A stretch of DNA of 64,000 bases from Rhodobacter capsulatus (lineage in GTDB: Bacteria; Pseudomonadota; Alphaproteobacteria; Rhodobacterales; Rhodobacteraceae). The stretch is from the NCBI RefSeq assembly GCF_003254295.1, contig NZ_QKZO01000008.1:1-64000 (forward strand), read 5' to 3'. Positions 15,763 through 22,899 of this stretch are shown here, one piece after another (the first letter of the stretch is position 1; each line of letters begins with the position of its first letter). Both the position numbers and the translations under genes were made by a program. The notes under the pieces were generated by a model, which had not been told where the DNA came from, did no database searches, and saw nothing but the letters and a program-made list of their open reading frames with translations.

Positions 15763-16839
15763 ATGCCCGACCCCGCCCCCCGACATCCCGACCGGCCCCG
15801 ATGGCGCCGTTCCGGCGCTTTGGCGCTGGCGGCGCTGGTCTGTGTCGGGGCCTTGCTGGGGTGGCGGCTCGGCCCCGCGCGCCCGCCGGTGGTGGCGGTG
15901 GAGATCATGGCGGCGGGGCCGGTGACGCGGGTTCTGGCGGTGAACGGCAAGATCGCCCCGCGCGAGCGGCTGGCGATCCGCGCCGCGGTCGGCGAGGTCG
16001 TGCTGAGCGTCGCGGTCGCGGCGGGCGATGTGGTGACGGCGGGTGCGGTACTGGCGCGGCTCGATGACCGCCAGCAGGCGGCGGCGCTGCGGCAGGCCGA
16101 GGCGGCGCTGGCGCAGGCGGTGATCTTGCAGGCGCAGGCGGCGGCCGAGTTCGGGCGCGACCGCGATCTGGGGGCGCAGGTGTCGCGGATGAGGCTTGAC
16201 GACGCCCGCCGCAGCCTTGCGGGCGCGGCGCAGGAGGTGGCGGGCCGCGCCGCCCTGCGCGATCAGGCCCGGATCGCGCTTGACCATTACGCGCTGCGCG
16301 CGCCGGTCGCGGGCACGGTGCTGACGCGGGCGGTCGATCCGGGCCAGCGCGTCGACATCGCGACGACGCTTTTCACCCTGGCCGATCTGGCGCGGCTGCG
16401 CGTCGAGACCGACGTGGATGAAACCTATGCGTTGCAGATCGCGCCGGGGCAGCGGGTGCGGCTGCTTCTGCTGGGCAGCGCCGAGACCCGGATGGGCACG
16501 GTCGAGGTGGTCGCGCCGCGGGTGGACCCGGACACCGGCGGGCTGGCGGTGAAGATCGGTTTCGATGCGCCGGTCCGCGCCCCGGTCGGGCTGACCGTCA
16601 CCGCGAATGTGGTGATCGACAGCCGCAGCGCATTGACGGTGCCGCGCACGGCCTTGACCGGCGAAGGGGGGGCGGTCTTCGTGCTGCGCGCGGGGCGCGC
16701 GGTCGCAACTCCGGTCCGCGTGATCGACTGGCCCGCCGACCGGCTGATCGTCACCGCGGGGCTGGCGCCCGGGGACCGGGTGATCAGCGACAGCACCGGC
16801 CTGCACGACGGGCAAATCCTGCGCGAGGAGGGCGAGTGA
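15763..16839 (+). CDS. Periplasmic adaptor of an ABC exporter (HlyD/DevB-like)
   Basis: A 358-residue membrane-fusion protein with an N-terminal membrane anchor (ALALAALVCVGALLGW), a biotinyl-lipoyl-like half motif, a coiled-coil hairpin at about 100-165 (ADDRQQAAALRQAE-type repeats), the second lipoyl half and a beta-barrel domain. Such adaptors link an inner-membrane ABC exporter to the cell exterior. It is the first gene of a three-gene operon in the order adaptor-permease-ATPase, the same order as DevBCA exporters. The ATG at 15763 is close behind a predicted Crp/Fnr-dependent promoter. The substrate is unknown. Confidence 0.85.
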   Translation: MPDPAPRHPDRPRWRRSGALALAALVCVGALLGWRLGPARPPVVAVEIMAAGPVTRVLAVNGKIAPRERLAIRAAVGEVVLSVAVAAGDVVTAGAVLARLDDRQQAAALRQAEAALAQAVILQAQAAAEFGRDRDLGAQVSRMRLDDARRSLAGAAQEVAGRAALRDQARIALDHYALRAPVAGTVLTRAVDPGQRVDIATTLFTLADLARLRVETDVDETYALQIAPGQRVRLLLLGSAETRMGTVEVVAPRVDPDTGGLAVKIGFDAPVRAPVGLTVTANVVIDSRSALTVPRTALTGEGGAVFVLRAGRAVATPVRVIDWPADRLIVTAGLAPGDRVISDSTGLHDGQILREEGE

Positions 16840-18041
16840 TGTTGTATGCTATCAAGATCGCGGCGCGGTATCTGAGCGCCTCGAAGGCGCAGACGGCGCT
16901 TCTGGTGGTGGGGGTGGCGGCGGGCGTCTTCGTCTTCATCTTCATGTCGGCGCTGATCGGGGGGCTGGCCGAATTCATCCTGGCGCGCACGGCGGGCGAC
17001 ATGGCGCATGTGACGATCGAGGCCGAGGCCCGCCTCCCGGCCCGGCTGGCGGTGCCGCCGGGCCGCGTGCTTTGGGCGGACCAGGCGACGCGCGAAACCG
17101 CCACGCTGCGCGCGGCGGAAAACTTCCTGCCGCTGATCGAGACCCTGCCCGGGGTCAAGGCGGTCTCGCCGCAGATCATCGGCTCGGGCGTCTTGCGCCG
17201 CGGCGGACAGGCGGCGCAGGTCTCGATCGTCGGGCTGGAGCCGGGGCGGGAAAGTGCGATTCTGGATCTGGCGCGCTATCGGGTGGCGGGATCGGTGCGG
17301 CTGGGCGCGGGCGTGGTGGTGCTGGGCAAGGGGCTGGTCGAGGATCTGGGCCTCGCGCTCAATCAAAGCGTGGTGCTGCAATCGAGCCATGGCGTCACCA
17401 TGCGGCTGACGCTGGGCGGGATCTACGAGATCGGCGCGGGCGGGGCGGACCGGCGCATGGCCTATGTCAGCCTGGCCACGGCCCGCAGCCTGATGGCGCT
17501 GCCGCAGGGGCTGAGCCGGATCGAGATCAAGCTGTTCGACCTTTATGCCGCCGATGCCAGCGCCGCGCGCCTGCGCGGCCTGACCGGCCTGCCCGCGGTG
17601 TCCTGGACGCGCGAGGGGGCGCGGCTGCTTGAAGCGCTGAGGGCGCAAAAGCAGACCGGCTATTTCCTGAAAAGCTTCGCGATGATCACCATCGTCATCG
17701 GCGTCGCCTCCTCGCTCATGCTCTCCACCTATCGCCGCCGCCCCGAGATCGGGATCATGCGGGCGATGGGGGCGTCGCGGCGCTTCGTCGTCGGCGTCTT
17801 CGTGCTGCAGGGCGGGCTGATCGGCGCGATGGGCGGGCTTTTGGGTGCGGCCACCGGCTATGGCGCGCTTCTGCTGTTTCCCACGCGCGAGAATTTCCGC
17901 TCCGGCACCTTGCCGATGGACATCACCCAGGGCGCCTATGGGCTGGCGATCACGCTGACGGTGCTCTGCGCCATCGCCGCCGCGATCCTGCCCGCGCGGG
18001 CGGCGGCGCGGCTCGATCCGGTCACGGCGATTGGCCAATGA
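16839..18041 (+). CDS. ABC exporter permease (FtsX/MacB-like)
   Basis: A 400-residue permease with one N-terminal helix (QTALLVVGVAAGVFVFIFM), a large periplasmic domain (residues about 45-265) and three C-terminal helices with the FtsX-type motif RRRPEIGIMRAMGAS. The ATG overlaps the adaptor stop (TGATG); a GTG one codon earlier is possible. This four-helix topology belongs to MacB/LolC/DevC-type systems, which move lipids, peptides or lipoproteins by mechanical coupling rather than by a classical pore. Confidence 0.87.
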   Translation: MLYAIKIAARYLSASKAQTALLVVGVAAGVFVFIFMSALIGGLAEFILARTAGDMAHVTIEAEARLPARLAVPPGRVLWADQATRETATLRAAENFLPLIETLPGVKAVSPQIIGSGVLRRGGQAAQVSIVGLEPGRESAILDLARYRVAGSVRLGAGVVVLGKGLVEDLGLALNQSVVLQSSHGVTMRLTLGGIYEIGAGGADRRMAYVSLATARSLMALPQGLSRIEIKLFDLYAADASAARLRGLTGLPAVSWTREGARLLEALRAQKQTGYFLKSFAMITIVIGVASSLMLSTYRRRPEIGIMRAMGASRRFVVGVFVLQGGLIGAMGGLLGAATGYGALLLFPTRENFRSGTLPMDITQGAYGLAITLTVLCAIAAAILPARAAARLDPVTAIGQ

Positions 18042-18712
18042 GCCTTGTCACCGTCACCGATCTGGTCAAGACCTTCGGCACCGGAGAGGCCGAAACCCGG
18101 GTGTTGCGCGGCGCCAACCTGACGCTGGAGCGCGGCGCGCGGGCGGCGCTGATCGGCCCCTCGGGCTCGGGCAAAAGCACGCTGCTGACGATCCTGGGCA
18201 CGCTGATGCGGCCGACCTCGGGCGGGCACGAGATGCTGGGCGTCGATCTGACCCGGGCCAGCGATGCCGAATTGACCGCGTTTCGCAACCGCCACATCGG
18301 CTTCGTGTTTCAGTTCCACAATCTGCTGCCCGATTTCACCGCGCTGGAAAACGTGGTCTTTCCGGCCGCGATCCGGGCCGGGCGCGAAACCGCCGCGGCG
18401 CGGGCGCGGGGGGCGGATCTGCTGGACAGGATGGGGCTTGCGGCGCGGATCCAGTTTCCCGCCGCCAATCTCTCGGGCGGGCAGAAGCAGCGCGTGGCGG
18501 TGGCGCGGGCCTTGATGAACGCGCCCGAACTGGTGCTGGCGGACGAGCCCACCGGCAATCTCGACCGCGCCGCGGCGGCGCAGGTGATGGCGCTGATCGG
18601 CCAGATCAACCGCGACGAGGGCACGGCCTTCCTGATCTCGACCCATGACGAGACGATCGCCGCCAGCTGTCCGCGCCGGATCGTGGTGGGCGAGGGCAGG
18701 TTGACCGGCTGA
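18038..18712 (+). CDS. ABC exporter ATP-binding protein (LolD/MacB/DevA-like)
   Basis: A 224-residue ATPase with Walker A GPSGSGKST, Q-loop FQFHNLLPDF, signature LSGGQKQR, Walker B LVLADEPTG and the H-loop STHDE. Short length and the LLPDFTALENV region put it with LolD/MacB/DevA ATPases. Its ATG overlaps the permease stop (ATGA). It converges on the 63-residue gene copy B, and a hairpin separates the two. Confidence 0.9.
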   Translation: MSLVTVTDLVKTFGTGEAETRVLRGANLTLERGARAALIGPSGSGKSTLLTILGTLMRPTSGGHEMLGVDLTRASDAELTAFRNRHIGFVFQFHNLLPDFTALENVVFPAAIRAGRETAAARARGADLLDRMGLAARIQFPAANLSGGQKQRVAVARALMNAPELVLADEPTGNLDRAAAAQVMALIGQINRDEGTAFLISTHDETIAASCPRRIVVGEGRLTG

Positions 18713-18721
18713 CAGCAAAAA

Positions 18722-18738
18722 GGGGGCCAAGGGCCCCC
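18722..18738 (-). terminator. Intrinsic terminator for the gene at 18792-18983
   Basis: On the minus strand GGGGGCC-CTT-GGCCCCC is followed by a run of five T. A second hairpin (about 18757-18783, CCCGG / CCGGG type) lies between it and the stop codon. Confidence 0.75.
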
Positions 18739-18791
18739 GGTCGCCGGTCGACTGCGCCACCCCGGCCGAAACCGGGGCGGCACCTGTCGGA

Positions 18792-18983
18792 TCAGGCCAG
18801 CGCGGCCACGGCGGCGTCCAGCGCCTTGCCGACGGCGGCATCATCCTTGGCGGTCTGCGCCTTTTCGGCGGCCTGATAATGCGTCAGCGCGGCCTCTTTC
18901 TTCGGGCCGTCGGGCGCCTTGTCCCAGGCGGCCTTGACGGTTTTCATGCGTTCGGCATTCGACGCCATGGTATTGAGATTCAT
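18792..18983 (-). CDS. 63-residue helical protein, copy B
   Basis: A 63-residue protein (MNLNTMASNAERMKTVKAAW), nearly identical to copy A at 10086-10277, including the central KAPDGPKKEAAL and QAAEKAQTAKDD blocks. AAGGATGAAACC gives the ribosome-binding site. The two genes lie in opposite orientation about 8.7 kb apart and share about 200 bases of leader, so they arose by inverted duplication. Function is unknown. Confidence 0.8.
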   Translation of the reverse strand: MNLNTMASNAERMKTVKAAWDKAPDGPKKEAALTHYQAAEKAQTAKDDAAVGKALDAAVAALA

Positions 18984-19091
18984 TGGTTTCATCCTTGTGC
19001 GGTCTGCCGCGGCGACAGGCTGCGTCGATCTGCGCGAGGGGATCGGAGGATCCGTCGCGCGGGGCAGCTTGCAAGGCTTTGGGCAGAGGCG

Positions 19092-19117
19092 ATGGCAAGC
19101 GGACATTCGATTGCCAT
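19092..19117 (-). promoter_or_regulatory. Conserved 5'-leader hairpin, copy B
   Basis: Inverted repeat ATGGCAA / TTGCCAT with a 12-base loop, at the predicted 5' end of the transcript, matching 9951-9976. Confidence 0.55.
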
Positions 19118-19122
19118 GAGAC

Positions 19123-19164
19123 ATCCTTGCCGATCGGTCCGAGTCGCATCCTGATGCAGGTTTG
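19123..19164 (-). promoter_or_regulatory. Crp/Fnr-like box and -10 for copy B
   Basis: Minus strand CAAAC-CTGC-ATCAG (19164-19151), with AAGGAT (19128-19123) 23 bases after ATCA. The box is identical to that of copy A; the -10 is weak. Confidence 0.5.
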
Positions 19165-19244
19165 CCCCGGGGCGCGATGACAGCCTGACGCCGCGGAAGG
19201 TGAGATCCCGCGGCGGGCGGTTTGGACGCGGCCTTGTTCGGCCC

Positions 19245-19289
19245 TGAAACCGACCCGCCTGAAACCGACCCGCCTGAAACCGACCCGTG
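19245..19289 (+). repeat. Three tandem 15-bp repeats
   Basis: TGAAACCGACCCGCC is repeated three times; the third copy ends in GTG. The array abuts the Crp/Fnr-like box at 19293. Confidence 0.85.
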
Positions 19290-19292
19290 GCG

Positions 19293-19333
19293 CTAACATG
19301 GGTCAAGGCCGCGGATCGTCCCTTTGCTAGGGT
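19293..19333 (+). promoter_or_regulatory. Crp/Fnr-like box and -10 for the sigma-factor operon
   Basis: CTAAC-ATGG-GTCAA (19293-19306) and TAGGGT (19328-19333), 22 bases after GTCA. This is the clearest site in the window and matches the promoter at 8232-8192 in box, spacing and -10. Confidence 0.75.
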
Positions 19334-19517
19334 TGCAGGGACCGCCCGTTCCAGCACGCGATCGCAAGAACGCGCGTCCCCCCCTGGCTCCGGGCAGTCG
19401 CGTGGCGGCGACCGGAACGAGGGTCGGATCGGCATCTCCCGCCGGTCCGCGGAACACCGGACCCGGTCGCCGCCGCGGGCGGAACAAAGCGCGCCTCCAA
19501 CCCGAAAGTGGACCCAG

Positions 19518-19754
19518 ATGAGCGATCCCGCGACCCTGCCGAACAAGAACCGATCCGACCGGCACCGCCTTGCGGCCCAGAGCGGCGCCGATGCGGACCG
19601 GGCCGAGGCCGCGGTTGCGGCGGCGCTGACCGTCGAGCAGGCCGAGACCGAAGCCTTCATCCAACGGATGCGCGCGATCGTCGAGAACCGCTGCCACGGC
19701 ACCGAGGCAGGCCGGACGGAACATCGCCGGTCGGACAGGCCGTGCGATGACTGA
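19518..19754 (+). CDS. Short MSDPAT-family protein preceding the ECF sigma factor
   Basis: A 78-residue protein that starts MSDPAT and contains AETEAFIQRMRAIVENR, both shared with the 131-residue coiled-coil protein at 7603-7998. The middle is shortened and the tail differs, so it is a truncated paralogue. The ribosome-binding site is weak. Its last eight bases overlap the sigma-factor gene, so translation may be coupled. It could act on the sigma factor, but nothing in the sequence shows a known anti-sigma domain. Confidence 0.55.
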   Translation: MSDPATLPNKNRSDRHRLAAQSGADADRAEAAVAAALTVEQAETEAFIQRMRAIVENRCHGTEAGRTEHRRSDRPCDD

Positions 19755-20322
19755 CGAAAGCCCCTCCCGAGTCGCGCCCCGGGCCGCGCCCCGGATCGGC
19801 GAGCACATCGTCGCGCTGCGCCGCTTCGCGCTGTCCCTGACCCGCGATTCCGACAGGGCCGATGATCTCGTGCAGGATACGATGCTGCGCGCGGTCCTGC
19901 ATTTCGACCGCTTCCAGCCCGGAACCAACCTGCGCGCCTGGCTTTTCACGATCGAGCGCAACATCCATTATTCCAATCGGCACAGGGCCCTGCGCGAGAC
20001 GGCCGTGATGCGTCAGCTGAGCGCAACAGGCGCGGTGGCGCTGCCCGCGCATGACGGGGTGCTGGCGCTGGAAGAAGTTCTGGACGCCTTTCGGCAGCTT
20101 TCGGCGCCGCACCGGCGCGTGCTTTTGCTGGTCGGCGCCTTGGGCTATACGCATCGCGAAACCGCCGAGACCATCCGCATGTCCCCCGAGGCGGTGCGCG
20201 CCCGCATCACCCGCGCCCGCGGGCTTCTGCGCAAGCGGCTGGGCCTTGCCGGAAGCGAGACCCCGATGCCGCATCCGGATTTCCATGCTCTTGCGGTGCG
20301 CCCCGAGCGGGCCCCGTGCTGA
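19747..20322 (+). CDS. ECF-type RNA polymerase sigma factor
   Basis: A 191-residue group IV sigma factor with region 2 (FALSLTRDSDRADDLVQDTM, then FDRFQPGTNLRAWLFTIERN) and region 4 (LSAPHRRVLLLVGALGYTHR, then ETIRMSPEAVRARITRARG). There is no region 3 or C-terminal sensory extension. A recognisable anti-sigma gene is absent next to it. It resembles the EcfG/RpoE-like sigma factors of alphaproteobacteria, but no PhyR or NepR gene is in the window. Its operon has the strongest Crp/Fnr-like promoter, which would place this sigma factor downstream of that regulator. Confidence 0.88.
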   Translation: MTDESPSRVAPRAAPRIGEHIVALRRFALSLTRDSDRADDLVQDTMLRAVLHFDRFQPGTNLRAWLFTIERNIHYSNRHRALRETAVMRQLSATGAVALPAHDGVLALEEVLDAFRQLSAPHRRVLLLVGALGYTHRETAETIRMSPEAVRARITRARGLLRKRLGLAGSETPMPHPDFHALAVRPERAPC

Positions 20323-20395
20323 AAGGCGCGCCACCGCATCGATGCGCTCGAAGCGCGTCATCGGGGCCGGGCATCTTGTCCTTTCGGCCGGGGGC

Positions 20396-20530
20396 TCAGG
20401 GCTTCTTCTTCTCGCCCAGACCGGGTTGCGCGCCCTTGGCGAACAGATCGGCCGGTTTTGCCGCCGCCGGTTTCTTCGGCTGCTTCGGTTTCTTCGCTTC
20501 GCGGTTCGAGTGGCTCTTGCCCTTGGGCAT
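20396..20530 (-). CDS. 44-residue Lys/Pro-rich protein
   Basis: A very basic small protein (MPKGKSHSNREAKKPKQPKK, ending GLGEKKKP). A good ribosome-binding site, AAGGAGAGATCCG, precedes the ATG. Similar short Lys-rich proteins occur in many alphaproteobacteria; nucleic-acid binding is plausible but unproven. It lies 76 bases after the transglutaminase-like gene on the same strand, at the end of that operon. Confidence 0.7.
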   Translation of the reverse strand: MPKGKSHSNREAKKPKQPKKPAAAKPADLFAKGAQPGLGEKKKP

Positions 20531-20606
20531 CGGATCTCTCCTTGATGGCCCTTTCGGACCGGGTGGAGCCGGGGCGGTTGCCCGGGCCCGTGATGATGCG
20601 GTCAGC

Positions 20607-21458
20607 TCATTGCAGCGGCTCGGTGCGGACCTGAAAGCTGGTCAGCTGGTGCAGGCCGAAGCTGTGGACCATCGCCACATCGGCCGCGTCGCGCCCGCGC
20701 GCCACCAGCACCCGGCCGATGCGCGGGACATTGTTGCGCGGGTCGAAGAGCCGCCAGTCGCCGTCGAGCCAGACCTCGATCCAGGCGGCGAAATCGCCGG
20801 GCGCATCGGGGGTCGCGGTGCCGATCTCGGACAGGTAGCCGGTGCAGTAGCGCGCCGGGATGTTCATGCAGCGGCACAGCGTGATCGCCAGATGCGCAAA
20901 GTCGCGGCACACGCCCACGCCCTCGGCATGGGCCTGGGCCGCGGTGCGGGTGGCGCGGGCCTGCAGGTAGTCGAAGCGGATCTGCGCCTGGACGTAATCG
21001 CAGATCTCCTGCACCAGCGCCTGCCCGCCGGGCCTTGTGCCGAAACGCGCCCAGGCGATCGGCGCCAGCAGATCGGTGTCGCAATAGCGCGAGCCGAGAA
21101 GATAGCCCAGAACCGCCTCGGGCAGGTCCTCGACCGGGGTGCCCGGGCAATCCGGATGTGTCGGATCGGGCAGGCCGGAGTTGCGGATCACGGCTGCGAC
21201 CTCGATGCCGAAGCGCCCGGCGGGGGCGACGAAGCGGGTGCAGGAATTGCCGAAATCGTCATGAAACGCCTGCAGCGGCACCGGCGGATCGGTGCGCAGC
21301 TGGTCCGGGCTTTCCAGATCGGCCAGACGGCTTTGATGGATCCGGAGCCGCGCGATCATCGGCGTCGGCTGGGGCAGCTCGAACTGGAACTGGCACCCCA
21401 GCGCCAGTCGCAGCACGGGGGCGCAATCGGGTCTTTCATCGCGGACAAGCTGGTTCAT
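20607..21458 (-). CDS. Transglutaminase-like family protein
   Basis: A 283-residue protein with an N-terminal beta domain (LALGCQFQFELPQPTPMIAR) and a transglutaminase-like core. The Cys of GVGVCRDFAHLA and the Asp of WRLFDPRNN are in place, but the expected His of the DFHAW motif is Ala (GDFAAWIEVW). Similar substitutions seem usual in this branch, so it may use another residue or not be a classical protease. GAGGAGCG precedes the ATG. It belongs to the operon DUF1269-DUF1003 remnant-transglutaminase-Lys-rich protein. Confidence 0.83.
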   Translation of the reverse strand: MNQLVRDERPDCAPVLRLALGCQFQFELPQPTPMIARLRIHQSRLADLESPDQLRTDPPVPLQAFHDDFGNSCTRFVAPAGRFGIEVAAVIRNSGLPDPTHPDCPGTPVEDLPEAVLGYLLGSRYCDTDLLAPIAWARFGTRPGGQALVQEICDYVQAQIRFDYLQARATRTAAQAHAEGVGVCRDFAHLAITLCRCMNIPARYCTGYLSEIGTATPDAPGDFAAWIEVWLDGDWRLFDPRNNVPRIGRVLVARGRDAADVAMVHSFGLHQLTSFQVRTEPLQ

Positions 21459-21514
21459 CTGTGACGCTCCTCGAGCAATTCGATCTGGATCTGCGGCCTC
21501 TCGACCAGCCGCTG

Positions 21515-21943
21515 TCATTGATGCGTCAGCTGATGGTCGATCTTTTCGTGCAATTGCCGGATTTCAAGTTCGGCCTTCGGGTTCACCCGGTCGTCGTTCC
21601 TGCCGCGCAGCCGGTCCCTGGTTTCCTGTCGCCGCTGGCGCATCATGATGACCTGCGCCTGCAGCGCCGCAGGACAAGAGCAGATAGAGCAGGATGAACG
21701 GATAGGGCTCGAAAGGCGGGCGGTGCAGCAGCGCGCTGACGTTCAGGCCTATCCAAAGCACGAGCAGCCCCGGAAAGATAGAGATGAACGGCCAGCTGCC
21801 GCCGAAACGTGCCGCCGAAACGTGCCCCCGAAACGCGCCACCGCATCGGCCATCCGCTCGCCAAGGGTCAGCCGGGGGCCTTGGCCGCGATCAGCGCCCG
21901 GCACCGGGCAGGCGATCTTCCGGCGCAGGCTGCGTTTTGTCAC
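21515..21943 (-). pseudogene. DUF1003 membrane protein gene, frameshifted
   Basis: Three frames together give a full DUF1003 protein: MADAVARFGG in the first, WPFISIFPGLLVLWIGLN to FEPYPFILLYLLLSC in the second, and AALQAQVIMMRQRRQ to LEIRQLHEKIDHQL in the third. The first break coincides with three tandem 13-bp units (21799-21837) where one would be expected. The second break is a one-base insertion or two-base loss near 21670. In-frame stops lie between, so no full product can be made. The GTG start overlaps the stop of the DUF1269 gene (GTGA). DUF1003 proteins have two membrane helices and unknown function. Confidence 0.8.
21799..21837 (-). repeat. Three tandem 13-bp units inside the DUF1003 gene
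   Basis: CCGCCGAAACGTG occurs twice, followed by CCCCCGAAACGCG. Loss of two units (26 bases) would restore the junction RFGG-SWPF. Confidence 0.85.
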
Positions 21944-22467
21944 GCACGGTCAGCGTCTTGCAGGGATTTGCCAAGCCCGTCGCGCGCTGTCGCGAAAGCC
22001 TCGCGCAGGGCGACCTCGGCCGCGGGGTCAAGGTTGGTGCGCAGGATGTCGCCCCCCTTCGCGCCGAGCCGCGTCACCATCCGCTCTGACGCCGGGGCCT
22101 TCAGCAGCAGAAACAGCGCCGCATGTCCCGGTTTCAGCATCGCCGACACCTTGCGCATGAAGGCATCATCGATCCCGTAATCGCTCAGCGCCCCCGAGAC
22201 GGCCCCGGCCGCGGCGCCGATGAACAGCCCGATCAGCGGATTGAAGAACAGGATGCCCGCCAAAAGCCCCCAGAACGCCCCGCCGGTCGCCCCCACCGCC
22301 CAGAGATCGACCATCTGCGCCAGCCGGATGCCGCCCGCGTCATCCACGGTGGCGACCACGGCATCGGTCACGTCGGCAAGGTATTCCCTGGCCATGCCAA
22401 GGACTTCGGCGCGGGCGGCCTCGGCCGCCGCGGGAGTTTCATAGCCGATGACGATGAGTTCGGGCAT
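21940..22467 (-). CDS. DUF1269 family protein, copy 2
   Basis: A 175-residue protein (MPELIVIGYETPAAAEAARA), paralogous over its whole length to the protein at 3784-4329. The shared Gly-rich membrane-inserting segment reads GGAFWGLLAGILFFNPLIGL. AAAGGAGAGGGTC precedes the ATG. It is the first gene of an operon with the DUF1003 remnant and the transglutaminase-like gene. The 200-base leader contains a perfect 11-bp hairpin and a Crp/Fnr-like promoter. Function unknown. Confidence 0.85.
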   Translation of the reverse strand: MPELIVIGYETPAAAEAARAEVLGMAREYLADVTDAVVATVDDAGGIRLAQMVDLWAVGATGGAFWGLLAGILFFNPLIGLFIGAAAGAVSGALSDYGIDDAFMRKVSAMLKPGHAALFLLLKAPASERMVTRLGAKGGDILRTNLDPAAEVALREAFATARDGLGKSLQDADRA

Positions 22468-22567
22468 GACCCTCTCCTTTGATGAACGGGCCGCAAGACC
22501 GCCCCGGGGCGATGACACGGCAGGCGAAAAAGATCTCGGCACAGAACCGGGCCCCGGCGGCGTCCCC

Positions 22568-22598
22568 GATCAAGGGCGAATGGACATCGCCCTTGATC
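22568..22598 (-). promoter_or_regulatory. Perfect hairpin in the leader of the DUF1269 copy 2 operon
   Basis: GATCAAGGGCG and CGCCCTTGATC form an 11-bp stem with a 9-base loop, about 100 bases before the start codon. There is no T run. It could be an RNA structure or an operator. Confidence 0.5.
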
Positions 22599-22641
22599 GT
22601 TCTGGCGCCCTTCCCGGACGGACCCCGGTTCTGGCCGGGTG

Positions 22642-22683
22642 ACTCTGGCATGGCCGGTGGCAAGGCATACTGATCCATGTTGG
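22642..22683 (-). promoter_or_regulatory. Crp/Fnr-like box and -10 for the DUF1269 copy 2 operon
   Basis: Minus strand CCAAC-ATGG-ATCAG (22683-22670), with CAGAGT (22647-22642) 23 bases after ATCA. Confidence 0.6.
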
Positions 22684-22734
22684 TCCGCGGGGCCGCAATC
22701 GGGCGGCGTGCCCCGCGGCACGGGGCGCGGCGCG

Positions 22735-22776
22735 CTAACCCCGATCAGCTTCCCCTGCCCGGGGCTGGGCTATCGT
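22735..22776 (+). promoter_or_regulatory. Crp/Fnr-like box and -10 for the operon at 22900
   Basis: CTAAC-CCCG-ATCAG (22735-22748), with TATCGT (22771-22776) 23 bases after ATCA. It is divergent from the site at 22683-22642, with 52 bases between the boxes. Confidence 0.6.
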
Positions 22777-22899
22777 GTGGCGGTGCATGGGATCGCAGGA
22801 GACGAACGCGCCCCGCAGCCCTTGAGGGGCGCCTGCTGCCCGCTTCCCGCCTGCGCGCCCGTGCCGATGCCGGAAGTCCCGGACGTGAAAGGAAATCTC

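Larger units (their letters stand above)
18978..19176 (-). repeat. Leader duplication, copy B
   Basis: The inverted partner of 9893-10090. It holds the same Crp/Fnr-like box, the same ATGGCAA/TTGCCAT hairpin and the CAGCCTGTCGCCGCGGCAGA block before the start codon. Confidence 0.8.

Noticed and set aside
13549-16839. A 1096-codon plus-strand frame as one giant protein
   Set aside because: Only the last 358 codons (from 15763) encode the adaptor protein; the rest lies opposite the cold-shock and MgtC-type genes and through the promoter region.
19245-19289. A CRISPR array
   Set aside because: The three 15-bp units are directly adjacent without spacers and no cas gene is present.
21645-22180. 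Plus-strand frames of 120-170 codons across 21.6-22.2 kb
   Set aside because: They lie opposite the DUF1003 remnant and DUF1269 copy 2 and have Arg/Pro/Ala-rich text without motifs.
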